The notes: generated from the sequence alone by a model not told the origin. Counted from the first letter of the stretch, positions 22,199-33,719 are shown. The stretch is 64,000 nt of DNA from Echinometra lucunter (GCA_029962745.1 CM057153.1:37491662-37555661); one strand, 5' to 3'. Numbers and translations: made by a program.

Positions 22199-22440
22199 TG
22201 TACGTGTATCTTTTCATGCTTGAATAGCAATAATGGGGCAAATGAAGAGTCCATGACCATGAACAGCAAAAACAAAATTGAGATGCATATACCTTCGAAG
22301 TATATGGCAAAAAGGCAAACACATGCTAGAGTAATTGTTAGAACAGGTAGTTTTTTAATTCTTTTATTCCCTGTTTATTCATTATAGAGATCTAGAAAGG
22401 CCTTTCAGGACTTTTCTCATTTTATTCCTACAAATCCTGT

Positions 22441-22868
22441 AGCGGAAAGAGAGGACGGGGGGAAGACGATTTTCCGATATAATGACGGTCCAAAAATAAA
22501 CACAAAAATGTCTCTCCCTTTTAATACTGTAACTAATTCAATTTGTTACAAAGCGGTCTAAGTGCACGTGTGGTAATCATTTTTCGTTGACCAGCAATGC
22601 GCTCCTTCTTCGATGAATCAAAGTTTTCATTCAGGAAGATCTCTGCATACCAGTAAATGATAAAGCATTTTAATCACTATAAGTAATGCATCACAATTCT
22701 ATGGTGGCCCTAATTTCAGTGCCCTATATCAAAATACACTGGCGCAGCCCCTGCAACTCCATTTGCTTTAAGGCTGTGAAATTGAAAGTGTGGGTGAAAG
22801 CTTGGCATGCGACGTACAGTCATGGTTCCTATCAATGCGAAAACTTGTCGCGTTCACTAAAAATAAGA
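22441..22868. other. Intergenic DNA
   Basis: Beyond the end of the duplication unit. No recognised gene or bounded element. Confidence 0.4.
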
Positions 22869-22889
22869 GGGGGGGGGGGGGGGGGGGGG

Positions 22890-22931
<42 letters not shown>
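22869..22931. repeat. G(24) run followed by (GA)n
   Basis: Twenty-four consecutive G (22869-22892) run into about 19 GA dinucleotides. The G run is long enough to support G-quadruplex formation. Length is likely polymorphic or imprecisely assembled. Confidence 0.95.
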
Positions 22932-22933
<2 letters not shown>

Positions 22934-23299
22934 GGATAACCCCAAGCAACTGTGCATCTCATACATCTTCCTAACGAATGCGTGGGGCGTTTGTCTCCTC
23001 CACCCCCTCCCCCTCCAATGCTGAAAAAGAGCCCCGGACAGAACCCAAATTCATCTAAAACGGAACATGTCTATTGGATATATATGCAATATCTTAACTT
23101 CAGTCAGTGTCGACTGTTGCTTTGTTGGGTACATTTAAGGCAAGCTATTGCCTCATCCAGTGCATTTTGAAGCGTAATTCAGCCATGTCAGAAGGGACAC
23201 AATGCCGAAATTTCGGTCGAAAATTGCAATAAAGTCTTAAGAAAACGATAAGGAAGGGTGGAATTATTCAGGTATGCCACAGTATGTTTTTCTTTTGGG

Positions 23300-23357
23300 T
23301 GTGTGTGTGTGTGTGTGAGGGTGTGTGTGTTGTGTGTGATTTTTTTTTTTTTTTTAA
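23300..23357. repeat. (GT)n plus poly-T tract
   Basis: TGTG repeats at 23300-23337 are followed by about 17 T. Simple-sequence DNA with no coding meaning. Confidence 0.9.
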
Positions 23358-23938
23358 GAGGGTCACGGGCCGGTGTATACTCCATTCCTAGATCCTAAAT
23401 TCAAGGATTTGATTAAATACTATAGGCTGAATCGTGAATCTATCTATGTGAGCACTAACCAGATCGAAGGTCGTTTCCATGGTCGATGGAAAATTTTACA
23501 GACGCTAATAAAAAGTATACGCTGACAGGTCTCGTAATATGTATACAAACACTATTGCGCTTCGGTAAATATTTGTTTACGTCAGTAATCCCCGGGGAGC
23601 CTACGTCACATTCATTAGCTTACGTATGGGTTTTCTTATAGCAGAGTGCAGACATATTCTCCGAATGTAACTCTATGAATGCAGATTACCCATCGATATA
23701 TATAAAAAAAAATAATAATGCCGCAATATGAAAATTTCTGTTCATTTTTAACCTAAATTGAAAAAAATTTGCGGATAAAGTTGTGAAACTGTATATTTAA
23801 TTTTCGGGCAAAGGGTGTCGGCCCCATCGCCAAAATTTACCAGTATAATAATAATAATAATGATAATAACAGATTCTTTTATAGCGCATAATACAGTCTC
23901 TATGCGCTTCAACATTATGAATAACCTTCCCATTGCCA
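23358..23938. other. Intergenic DNA with TATAGCGC motif
   Basis: Contains (ATA)n at 23843-23870 followed by TTTTATAGCGCATA and its inverse TATGCGCT at 23901-23908, a probable SINE-tail signature. No gene recognised. Confidence 0.4.
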
Positions 23939-23989
23939 TGCCCGGTCTCCTGCCCGGGTCTCCTGCCCGGGTCTCCTGCCCGGGTCTCC
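23939..23989. repeat. 13-bp tandem repeat (TGCCCGGGTCTCC)
   Basis: Three perfect copies of TGCCCGGGTCTCC (23951, 23964, 23977) are preceded by one copy lacking a G (23939). The unit contains the palindrome CCCGGG. A degenerate continuation GCATGAGTCTCTCATGC follows. Confidence 0.92.
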
Positions 23990-24730
23990 TGCATGAGTCT
24001 CTCATGCCATATACCGTTAACAAGTAATCATGTTTCAGTACTAATGATGAGAGAAGAATGGAAACATTTTTTTAATAACAGTAGTTTCTTATTTGGAAAA
24101 AATTATAAACTTGTCCTTTTATACATTAATATATCATCGATATAAGGGGGGGGGGGAGAAGGGTGCTTGTTCAGGGGAGGGGGGGGGGGGGTGTATATGG
24201 GGTACCTTGTATGTTGGTAGTAAGCATTAGTGGTGGGTCCCCATAAAGGTTTGGGGTGGCCCCCCAGAGGGTTTGCCCCCCCCCCCCCAAAAAAAAAAAA
24301 AAAAAAAAAAGCTGGGACCGACCCTTCCGGCACGCCTGAACATTATTACATTTATTGTGATAATTTTGGCCCAATCCCCCTCCCCCTATTGCAAAAAGGG
24401 GGTATAGAAAAGAAAAGAAAACAAGCTGCAACCAAACATTAGAGGAGGGGGGGGGGAAAGGGTGTCATCATTTCTGAGCCTCCTTTACCCGTTCATCCCA
24501 TTTAAAGAGAAGAAAGGGGATTGATCTTCCTGCCAGAATAATCATCGGCATAAATTATAAAACCCGAATTCGCATCTTTAATTGTTCACCTTCAAATTTT
24601 TACCCAAGCCGCACTCGGAAAAAAAAGAAAAGCGAAGTTCTTTCTAACAATTCCTTTAATTGGGTCACAGTGCCATTATTGTTTTTTTTCCGGAATCAGT
24701 GCGTCCTGTATGTTATAGAATCCTGGTTCC
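23990..24730. other. Intergenic DNA rich in poly-G/poly-C runs
   Basis: Long G runs at about 24147-24157 and 24178-24191, and a C run followed by about 22 A at 24276-24310. The stretch 24167-24345 may be part of a transposon end (GGCACGCCTGAAC), but I cannot find its partner. Confidence 0.4.
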
Positions 24731-25267
24731 TGTTTGTCAATGGTCCTACGCAGCGGGGGGGGGGGGGGGGAGGCAGTTGCCCCCCCCCCAAAAAAAAAAA
24801 AAAAAAAATTTGAAAACTTACATTTTTTTACTGAAAATTTTCACAAAATTTACCAAAAGTGTGCACCAAATCCTTCAATTTTTCACTTAAAAAATGCAAA
24901 AGCACCCCCATGACAAGCTCGGTCACTTCACTCCCTTGCTTTTAATTTTTTTAGAAAATTTTTACGCATCTTGCCCCCCCCCCTTCCAGAAAAAAATTCT
25001 ACATACGGCCTTGTGTTTGTCTAAATGACCCCCCACCCACCCCCGAAATTTTGAAAACTTACATTTTTTTACTGAAAATTTTCACAAAATTTACCAAAAG
25101 TGTGCACCAAATCCTTCAATTTTCACTTTAAAAATGCAAAAGCGCCCCCATGACAAGCTCGGTTGCTTCACTCCCTTGCTTTTGATTTTTAAAGAAAATT
25201 TTTACCCATGTTGCCCCCCCCCCCCCCCCTCTCCGGAAAAAATTCTACATACGGCCCTGTGTTTGTC
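24731..25267. mobile_element. hAT-like MITE with internal tandem duplication
   Basis: A degenerate left end (GGTCCTACGCAG) at 24742 and a right end CTACATACGGCCTTG at 25013 are flanked by exact TGTTTGTC octamers (24731-24738 and 25014-25021). A second, left-truncated copy (25030-25259) follows, ends CTACATACGGCCCTG, and is again followed by TGTTTGTC (25260-25267). The two ~225-bp bodies are about 95% identical by eye. The second copy therefore includes the target site and arose by duplication, probably between poly-C tracts, rather than by independent insertion. Confidence 0.82.
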
Positions 25268-25724
25268 TAACTGAAATTTAGGGTTAGCTAGCTAAATTCA
25301 TGAAATTAGAAACAACCAAAATTTACCTAAATGGGTCTTTACCCGCAGACTAGCAATGTACTCCGAAACCAATGGCAATGCATACAAAATACACGCTCGC
25401 ATAGCTAGCCAAGTGTTTTATTTAGAAAGATAGCCTGCTCATTAGACAAGCGCTACCAAATTGTAGGCAGTCGGCTCGCCCGCTCATCAAAGTAAGCTCT
25501 CCTTTCATAGGCATTTACATACGTTTATATACATACAACAAGTCGTTGTACACGCCTTCGGTACATACACTATACGTACACGCGCGAAGTAGACTAATCA
25601 GACTGGAGGTGGCAACCTAAACCCGGATTATTTCCTTAAAATACGGGAAAATTTGCGATCACAGTCAGGTTATTGTGACAGAAAGCAGTGTGCCTTCTAC
25701 ACAATACACGAATCATCAGATCAT
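25268..25724. other. Upstream region of stomatin copy 5
   Basis: Presumed promoter and 5' untranslated region of copy 5. An open frame continues upstream of the chosen ATG to about 25653, but without an ATG. No core promoter element is clear. Confidence 0.35.
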
Positions 25725-26615
25725 ATGAGCAACAACCGTGTAAATCCTGGTGACAACTCGAGTCAGATTGAACTAATGGCGCAGAGAGGCAACGACGGGC
25801 AGGGCCAGGGAGAGATCATTGGAGCCAACACGTCAAGTGAAGGAATCGGTTGCTGTGGAATCTTACTGATGATGCTGTCGGTGTTAATTGTGATCTGCAC
25901 GCTGCCTTTCTCACTCTTTGTCTGCATAAAAGTGGTACAGGAGTATGAAAGAGCTGTTATCTTCAGGCTTGGGCGTCTGTTGTCTGGCGGTGCCAAAGGT
26001 CCAGGGCTGTTCTTCATCCTGCCCTGCATCGAAGATTACAGGAAGGTGGATCTTCGTACGATTTCGTTTGACATCCCTCCTCAAGAGATCCTGACCAGGG
26101 ATAGTCTGACAGTCTCTGTGGATGCTGTGGTCTTCTACCGTGTCAAAAATGCAACAATCAGCATTGCCAACGTGGAAGATGCAGGAAGGTCTACCCGACT
26201 CCTGGCACAGACCACGCTGCGTAATGTCCTGGGCACCAAGAACCTGTCTGAGATCCTGGCAGAACGTGAAGGCATCAGCCACTACATGCAGTCGACCCTG
26301 GACCATGACACTGATCCCTGGGGTATCCAAGTAGAGCGTGTTGAGATTAAGGATGTCCGTTTACCTGTCCAGCTCCAGAGAGCCATGGCTGCTGAGGCCG
26401 AAGCTGCCAGAGATGCTAGGGCTAAGGTGATTGCTGCTGAAGGAGAACAGAATGCTGCTCGTGCCCTGAAGGAAGCAGCAGATACTATTGCGGAATCTCC
26501 ATCGGCCCTTCAGCTGAGGTACCTGCAGACACTGAACACCATCTCAGCAGAGAAGAACTCCACCATCATCTTCCCACTTCCTATTGATCTCCTCAAGGGT
26601 GTCATGCAAAAGTAG
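25725..26615 (+). CDS. Stomatin-like protein, copy 5 (opposite orientation)
   Basis: An intact single-exon stomatin of 296 residues from the first in-frame ATG; an internal ATG at 25776 (Met-Ala-Gln-Arg) would give 279 residues and aligns with the starts of copies 3 and 4. Features in 279-residue numbering: Cys26-Cys27; hairpin 29-52 with an ICTLPFSLFVC core shared with copy 1; SPFH domain; Cys84 at the human Cys87 position; Ala/Glu-rich helix; C-terminal [12 protein letters not shown] and terminal Met-Gln-Lys. Distinctive changes: Arg for Thr in DYRKVDL, Gln in WGIQVER. Its last ~175 coding bases are essentially identical to copy 3 although the gene is inverted, so conversion is likely. It is divergent from copy 4 across 4.6 kb of transposon-rich DNA. 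Confidence 0.94.
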   Translation: MSNNRVNPGDNSSQIELMAQRGNDGQGQGEIIGANTSSEGIGCCGILLMMLSVLIVICTLPFSLFVCIKVVQEYERAVIFRLGRLLSGGAKGPGLFFILPCIEDYRKVDLRTISFDIPPQEILTRDSLTVSVDAVVFYRVKNATISIANVEDAGRSTRLLAQTTLRNVLGTKNLSEILAEREGISHYMQSTLDHDTDPWGIQVERVEIKDVRLPVQLQRAMAAEAEAARDARAKVIAAEGEQNAARALKEAADTIAESPSALQLRYLQTLNTISAEKNSTIIFPLPIDLLKGVMQK

Positions 26616-28395
26616 AGTAAATGTTCTTCTACGATTAGATCTAGACCCCCTTGTAAAACCAGAAACTTAAACAAACTGAAAGGAATATCAAGTATTTATT
26701 TTCAGGATATATTTGAGGCAACAAAATTCTCAGATTTGGAAATACATGTACGTGTATTCATTTTTATTGTTAAAGACCCCCGTAAATGCTGTTATCTTCG
26801 GGCTGAGCAACCCAAGAATAATTTGCGAGTTCTTAATTTCGCGCTGCACATTTACTCACTTGCAAAAGTGCAAGATTTGATTTGATATTTCAATGCATAT
26901 GATATCGTGCTAATATTTTCCTAAGTTGTAGCATTTGCACATGCAGAAAATTAATTTACCGCGAATATTTCTGCATTTACAGTACCAGTACTTCAAACAT
27001 CTTGTTTGTCAAATTTGTGCAAATCCAGACTGATAGCAACACTCCAAAGTTTCATGCAGTCATAAGTTTCTGGTTTAACAGAATGGTATTGTCATCAATT
27101 GTAGCTCTACTTGGTATTTATAAGCAATTGGTCTTGAAAAGAGTATTACGGGCTGTCAATATTTCTTGTCCAGTTGTGTTAAGTTGAAAAATGTAACAGT
27201 TATCACACAGAGTACACATCTACAGTGATATACGTGCAATAGGGCCTTCAAACTGTTTCTTAAGTACTACATACAGAATTGAGAAATCTGGAAAGATATG
27301 TATATAGACCAATTTATGTTGGGAACTCTTAACATTCCCTCTTTATCACAGTAAAGATGGAAATTAATTATGTTTCACTTAATACCACAGTGAATGTAAT
27401 TTCAATTTTAATCACCATCACCATTGACCTCACCTATCAAATTTGTGATCAGTAGTTCACTAGGAGTAGGCCTATTGTGATGCACATTACAGGGTACATG
27501 TATGTTGTGCATCAAGTACCATAGTTTAACGTGATAATCTTTTCATAGCTCATAATTTCATATTCCCAAATTAATTCAACCATTTATTCATATTAAAAAA
27601 GGGGAGATTAAAGGAATAGATCTCAAGGGCATTTAGTCTTATTCCCGAAGTATGCACAAGTTTTGTGTATTTTAGGAATGACACGGCACATTGTGCGTGT
27701 TTGAAGTTTGTGAGTGGATTTTTTATATGGTAAGGACTAAGGAACTCATCAGATAACATGACATTCATACATTTGCAGTTAACTTTTGAAATTAGTGTAT
27801 ATTGGTTTTTCCTGTGGACTGCCTTGGTGAGTGTTGTCTCTAGACCTAGGGAGAGAGTGTCTCAGTGTCTGTGTTTCTATCTGTAGGGTAAACATACTCT
27901 ACCCACTTTCAATATTTATATTTAACTAACTTTTGTAGTCTCATGACAAGGCACATTGCGCTAACTGGCTCAAGGCCCACAGGGTAGATGATGTTTTGTG
28001 GTCTGGTAGAACATTTCACAATCCCCTCCTCCTACCCCCTAAAAGTATCAAAAGTATCATGCTTCGTGTCTATGTTGATTGCCCCCACCCTGAGTGTTTC
28101 TGTTATTCACATGCTCCATGTCCAGTGTGAATTCTGATCTTTCACAAACCATGAAACCAAGTTATGGTGCACTGCTTTATTTCTAGATCCTCGATGTGAT
28201 GCGTGTGTTAACATAGCATGATTATAACCAGTGAATTATCATTCCATTCTAGGAAAAAAGGTTCATGTATTATTTTTTAAAATGAATGTGTGCCATCACT
28301 GCCATTACTGTTTAACTCATGTGCAGTTCTCTTTCCAATGTTAATTTTCCTTTTATATATATTGTGTCAACAAGGGGAAAATGCATTGTTGTGCC

Positions 28396-28426
<31 letters not shown>

Positions 28427-29600
28427 AGATCAGTTACTAATTGAAGTTTCTCAGAATGGAACTTATACATGTAGTTCCAGTCTTTCTGCACTTTATGGAC
28501 ATTTTGTAAGTTTATATATTTCATGCACTTTTTGGTGCCTTTTTCATGTATTATCATGGGAAAAAAATATTTTTTCCCCTGTGATCTTGGAGAATATTAT
28601 ATATGCTAATATGAGCACTACAAGGTCTGTATCAGTACAAGTTGTGAGTTTCTCATATTTACACAAGTATGTTGTTAGCCATCTTGACATCTGTATATCA
28701 TAGAAAATTCTTGAATGTATATATTCTCAATATTTAGAGTATTATGTTCCCTTGTAAACCATAGTTCTAGTTTACACACTAAACAATGTAAATATTGTGT
28801 ATTCAGTATTTTATAGTACTGTATTGTGTTTGAGGTACTATTTCACTGTTTTTCTCAGGGTATTGGAAATGTTTGTGAAGGCCAGATATGATTGTAGTAT
28901 TGATTTGTGATAATTTTCATGCTTTTTTCATATTTTTATCATTGATAATTTCCAGTTATTAGATTATTCAAAGAGTTTGGAATGAGAACTCTAGACTTTT
29001 CAAAAGGGAAGAATATCGTAAAATTAAAACTTTTAATAAAAGCTTGTCCAGTGGGATCTGTATTGATACATGTAAAAAAAAATAATAATGGAAAGATAGT
29101 CAACAAGTTTTCTAACGAGTGATGAATTACTTTCTCTTTGATGTACTTTGATGGACCTTGGAAATACCCATTGAAAGTTTCCTTTTATTATTGTATTTTT
29201 ATTTATTTTAAATTTCATTGTAGCAGGCTTTACAACTATGTATGTCATCTGTGCTTTCATGTGTGCTTTCTAGTAATAGCGCCCTCTAGAGTGGCAAGGA
29301 AGATGAGTTTGTGTGGAATGGATCATGGAATTTGCCTCTGTTCTCTTTCCCACATTTATTGAGTACATAAAAAAGGAGTGGTTTGCACATTACTGACATT
29401 TCAGTCACATTGGTTAGCTAGTATTTGTTTTGATGGATTTCAAAGTATTCAAAGAATTTTATGAGAGTTATGATATGAATTACGAAAGTTAGAAACATTT
29501 CAAAATAGTAGTGGTTTCTTCTTGGAAATACACTTGTACACTGCTTATAAAAACAATAATTTAGTGTGTCTTGCTCAGTTTAATCATCTCTGTGTTAGGG
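26616..29600. other. Non-coding region downstream of stomatin copy 5
   Basis: Three kilobases of AT-rich sequence without a credible ORF or bounded transposon. It may contain a long 3' untranslated region: canonical AATAAA lies at 29035-29040 with GT-rich sequence after it, and no obvious earlier hexamer close to the stop. An interrupted poly-A tract is at 28398-28428. The transcript extent is speculative. Confidence 0.35.
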
Positions 29601-30118
29601 CGGGGTTAAAAAGAGAGGAAAGATGAAGTGACGGGTGGGGGGGGGGGGGGGGGATGGTGACGGGTGGCGGGATGAGGATTGTGTGAAGGGGGGGGGGAGG
29701 TAGAGAGTGGAGGGGTGGAGATGGAGGGGGATATGAAAAAGTGATGAGAGTGAATTATATGGTGATAAAGAGAAGGGTGCACGGAGATGAAGTTTTGAGA
29801 GAGCAAGGACCCAGGGTCCATTGATAGAGAGATTGAGAATGAAGAGTATAGGAGAGAGAAAGAGAGATGGGGGGGGGGGGGGATTATGTGCTTGTGTGTG
29901 GGTGTGTATGTGCTGAAAGAGAATTCGAGAGAGTAAGAAAAAGGATGGAGAATATGCTGAGCCTTTGTGTGTTTGGAAAAGACAGGCTAATAGTGAAAGA
30001 GGAGGGAGACGAAAATTTTGGTAACAAGTCTAGAGTAAAATATGAATGGAAAGAAGGGTGTAGAGGAAAGAGCCTGGAGAGATAGGTGAAGGCATTATGT
30101 GGAAGGGGGGGGGGAAGA
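29601..30118. repeat. G- and GA-rich low-complexity region
   Basis: Purine-rich DNA with G runs of 12 or more at about 29637-29652 and 29870-29882, interspersed with GAGAGA and GGGTG blocks. Apparent ORFs (Pro/Ser-rich on the reverse strand) follow from composition. Confidence 0.8.
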
Positions 30119-30202
30119 ATTTTTCATGGAGAAAAGAACACGCGAAAATGAAATTTATTTTGATACATGTATATTTTTCTTTGGAATGATAACCCTTTCT
30201 TT

Positions 30203-31555
30203 CAGAGGCGTCGATCCTGGGGGGGGGGGGGCAGGGGGGCAGTTGCCCCCCCAAAGAAAATTTCGGGGGCAAAGATATCATTTTGCCCCCCCAATAATTT
30301 CCCACCCCCAAAAAAAGAAAAAAGGAAAAAGAAAAAAAGAAAGAGAAAAGAAAGGAAAAGGAAGGAAGGAAGTGAAATGAAAGCGTAAAACAAGAAAAAA
30401 GAAAGATTATGGGACACTGGGGAGCGCTCGCTCGCTTCGCTCGCTCGTATTTATTGTATCTTAACCAATGCCGATAATAATTAGTATTCTTATGAAAGGA
30501 AATCGGTTTGCGTCTTATGTTTCTATCTAATGTTATACTATTCTTCTACTCATAGGAAGTAATATAACCAAACAAGATATCACTCCTAGAAATCGAGCGG
30601 CCAGTTGATCTAAAAATAGATAAAAATTTCAGGAGATAACGGCCTGGATAAAAAAAAAAAACCCGCAAAGCAAAAACATATTTTTCGTTAACTCGCTCGC
30701 TACTCCACTGTACTCTAGCTGGTAAAAGCTAGATACAAGATGATTTCGGGCAGCAAGTAGCTTATTATAGCAGCGAGATTCCAAAGTATCATTATATTTG
30801 GGCAGCAAGGTGGTTGACAAAGATTTTGGGACGAATCCATACAATTTTGCCAGGATCGGTCGTTGACTTTGCTCGCTATAGTAGAAACAGAATGGATTCG
30901 GACTGCAAGCGAGGCAGTTAAAACAGTGTCATATTCGGCACACAGGTGATCGGATGTATTATTTAGATATCATACAGGCATGACAGGTTTATAGTGTATT
31001 CTGATGATAATGATAATAATAATATTCCGTTCTTGTATAGCGCATATCACACTTTTTATCACATTTTTATGACGAAATAGCACTTCTATCATATGGAAAA
31101 GGGTATATTTTTCGTCGCTCGTTTCACATTAATGGTTTTGAAAAGCAAACGAATTCGGTGAGATGAAACCGAATAGATAATGTAGATGCTTCATTGGCTC
31201 ACAGCGAAATTTGCCGAAGGATTACTACATCTACCATGAAAAAACAGTGTGTGCTTTCCAGCTCGCTTCGCTCGCTCGTAATATTGAAAAAACAGAGTGG
31301 TTTGGGGGGCAGCAACAATGGACCAGCGATGTGACAAAATAGAGTTCATATTTGGCAGCGAAATAACCATATACATATATATCAGGTATCATTTATGCCT
31401 ATATGATAACTAAACTCTTCTCTCATAACAAGAAATTTGTTATTTTTCGCTCGCTCGCTTCGCTTGCTCGCAAAATTGGGAAAAAAGCAGGATGGTTCAC
31501 ATAGCAAGTTGCTTAATTTCCCCAATTTGAAAATTCTTCACGTTGATATAGGCCT

Positions 31556-31590
<35 letters not shown>

Positions 31591-31706
31591 ATATATACAC
31601 ATGTATACACATATGTGTGAGGGTGTGTGTGTGTACAAACAGTAGCCGTGGGTTCATCTCCGCTTGGTCGTCTTGCCCCAATCCGAAAAATGGATCGACG
31701 CCTCTG
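30203..31706. mobile_element. hAT-like element, 1.5 kb, with CTTTCTTT target duplication
   Basis: Begins CAGAGGCGTCGATCC and ends with the inverse GGATCGACGCCTCTG. Exact 8-bp flanks CTTTCTTT lie at 30195-30202 and 31707-31714. The left subterminal region has a G/C-run block ending GGCAGTTGCCCCCCC. The interior lacks a transposase. Instead it carries about six copies of a GCTCGCTTCGCTCGCTCG-type motif (about 30425, 30688, 30868, 31111, 31263, 31447), each roughly 150-250 bp apart, interleaved with GGCAGCAA blocks: a decayed subrepeat array. A TA-dinucleotide repeat is at 31562-31586. Confidence 0.93.
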
Positions 31707-31714
31707 CTTTCTTT

Positions 31715-32653
31715 AAATTTAAATCCTCAGTCATCTAAAATCAGGAGCTAGGTCCTCCTCGTATATCCCCTTCCCCCCACCCCACACGCCCCCAATACAC
31801 ACAGACACCTTTACCTCCCCCCCCCCCCCCCCACCTTTCAAGATTTGGACTGCACCCATGAACAAATGGACGTGGGTGTTTTATTTGAGATCTCGAAAGC
31901 AATATCATTCTGCTTATTTTGCTGACCACCAATACTCAATTTTCAAGGAGGGGCGGTTGGGAAGGGAGGGGGGGGGGGCATTCCAGAAACCAAACACCTG
32001 CATGGTCATGGAAATTTATTCTTATTACATTCTTGGTATAACATGCATTTTTACGACGAACGAAATAAAGACAGAAGGGCACTAAAAATATACTTGATAC
32101 AGAGGTAACACACTTGTGGCTTTGAGAAGACGATTTGAAGATAAGCTCTTCAGATAAGCTCTCATGCTTGATTAGTACTCTACCTTAATATTTTTTCTTG
32201 GTTGTTTGCTTTCTTTTTTCATAATCCATGGTTAATCATCTACATCATTTCGTCAGTGATTGTTTGATTCAAACGTGAATAAATTCCTTACGAAATCCTC
32301 GAAAAGGGCAGTGTCTTCCCTGTAAAAAAAAAACTACAAAAAAAACAAACAAACAAACAAACGAGACGTAGAGGGCTCAACGCTTGTTACAAGTTGTCGT
32401 CTGATTGCTGTCCTTCCTGATTATCTAACAACTTCAAAACGTATCTTGGAAAGATAAAACAGTTCTTAAGTTTAACATTATGATGTATATACAAACATAT
32501 GATAATCTGCAAACTAATTTCAATACAGCAGTTCAAATTTGTTTTACCACAAAATGTTGATTAGGAAAGTGGGAGGGGGGGGGGGGCGCTGGAGAGTACA
32601 GTCATGTTCTATCGAAAGGAGATCATTTTCATCTAAAGAACATGAATAATTCA
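31715..32653. other. Intergenic DNA before the large duplication
   Basis: Contains C16 (31817-31832), an (AAAC)n run at 32341-32361 and G runs at 31968-31978 and 32575-32586. No gene recognised. The left border of the large duplication cannot be fixed because the second copy begins at a gap. Confidence 0.4.
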
Positions 32654-33658
32654 TCAAACTGTAAGTGCAGGCAGGGAATATTGAATTTTTAAGATGATTC
32701 AAATTCATGTTTTTAACAACTGTTATTTTTTTTGTTTTTAGGTTACAGTAAGCTAAAATGATATTTTCCATGTTCTGCCATTTTTAAAAAATGTCCACTG
32801 CTGTTAGAGAGGAAATGGTCAAACAAAGTGTCAGAAAGGGTTAAAACAGTCTGCGTCCAACAAACGAGTTCTCAAACGATTTGGTTATTAAGACCTTTTT
32901 AATTCATGTTAATTGCAGTGCTACCCAAAAAAGGAAGACTATTTCTTTATTTCCGCTGCCGTGACGTCAGAGAGATGCAGGGTGGATAAAGGGACCGACT
33001 ATGACACTTCCTACGACTCCTCATGTGTACATCCGAAGACTGACCTTTTCTCAGCTCGATTATAGAGACGCGTCAAGTCACTGAGGGAATAGGTTGGCAT
33101 CAAACTCGGCAACGTCAAAGCGTGATGATGGATGGGCCGAAATCTCAGGCGAGAATGTATTTCACGCAAGAAAAAGGTCTTCGATTAAATAAATCAAAAG
33201 TTGAGAAAGCAAACGCTGTTCTTTTACGTGTGACGATGTCCTGATTTAGGTCTGTCTTATTCACCGCCATACATTGTAGGTCATTTCAGGCTTCATTTCC
33301 GTCACAAAAGTTTGATTTTGATGTTTATTTTCCTTCCTATGGTTGTTCTTGAGGTTATCTTGCTCGTTGTTGAGCATACCGATTCCCGAATTTTATGGTG
33401 GTTGATATTCATAAGTTTTATGCATTTTATACTGATCGGAGAAAAAAAAAACATTAAAAAAAAAGAGATGATGCAATCGCAGAAGTGATGATCAATAATA
33501 ATCAATCGAACAGAGACGTCGAAATTCGAAATATTGTGAAGTAATTCTGTCAGAGAGATAAAGGCTCTACCAATTCTTCTGTTAAACTAAATTATGTTAA
33601 ACATAGGTTTAATGTCTGATTTTAAATAAATAATATGCTGCGTTTGTCTTTTTTTTTC

Positions 33659-33719
33659 ACCCCGAAGAGTGGGGCCTGGGGATCGTGCCCCTCCCCCCTT
33701 CCCCCTAGATACGCCACTG
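33659..33719. mobile_element. hAT-like element end fragment
   Basis: Ends CCCCCTAGATACGCCACTG, the same terminus and G/C-rich subterminal block as the complete hAT-like element at 15496-16251, here in inverted orientation. No opposite end is visible, so it is a truncated copy. The duplicate is at about 53555-53619. Confidence 0.6.

Larger units (their letters stand above)
18500..22440. repeat. Tandem duplication unit, second half (contains stomatin copy 4)
   Basis: This is the partner of 11200-17050. It keeps both flanks of the stomatin gene. It has gained a SINE (21273-21539) and a hAT-like miniature element (21926-22198). It lacks the MITE 11869-12177 and the SINE/hAT pair 14985-16314 found in the first half. 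Boundaries approximate. Confidence 0.8.
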
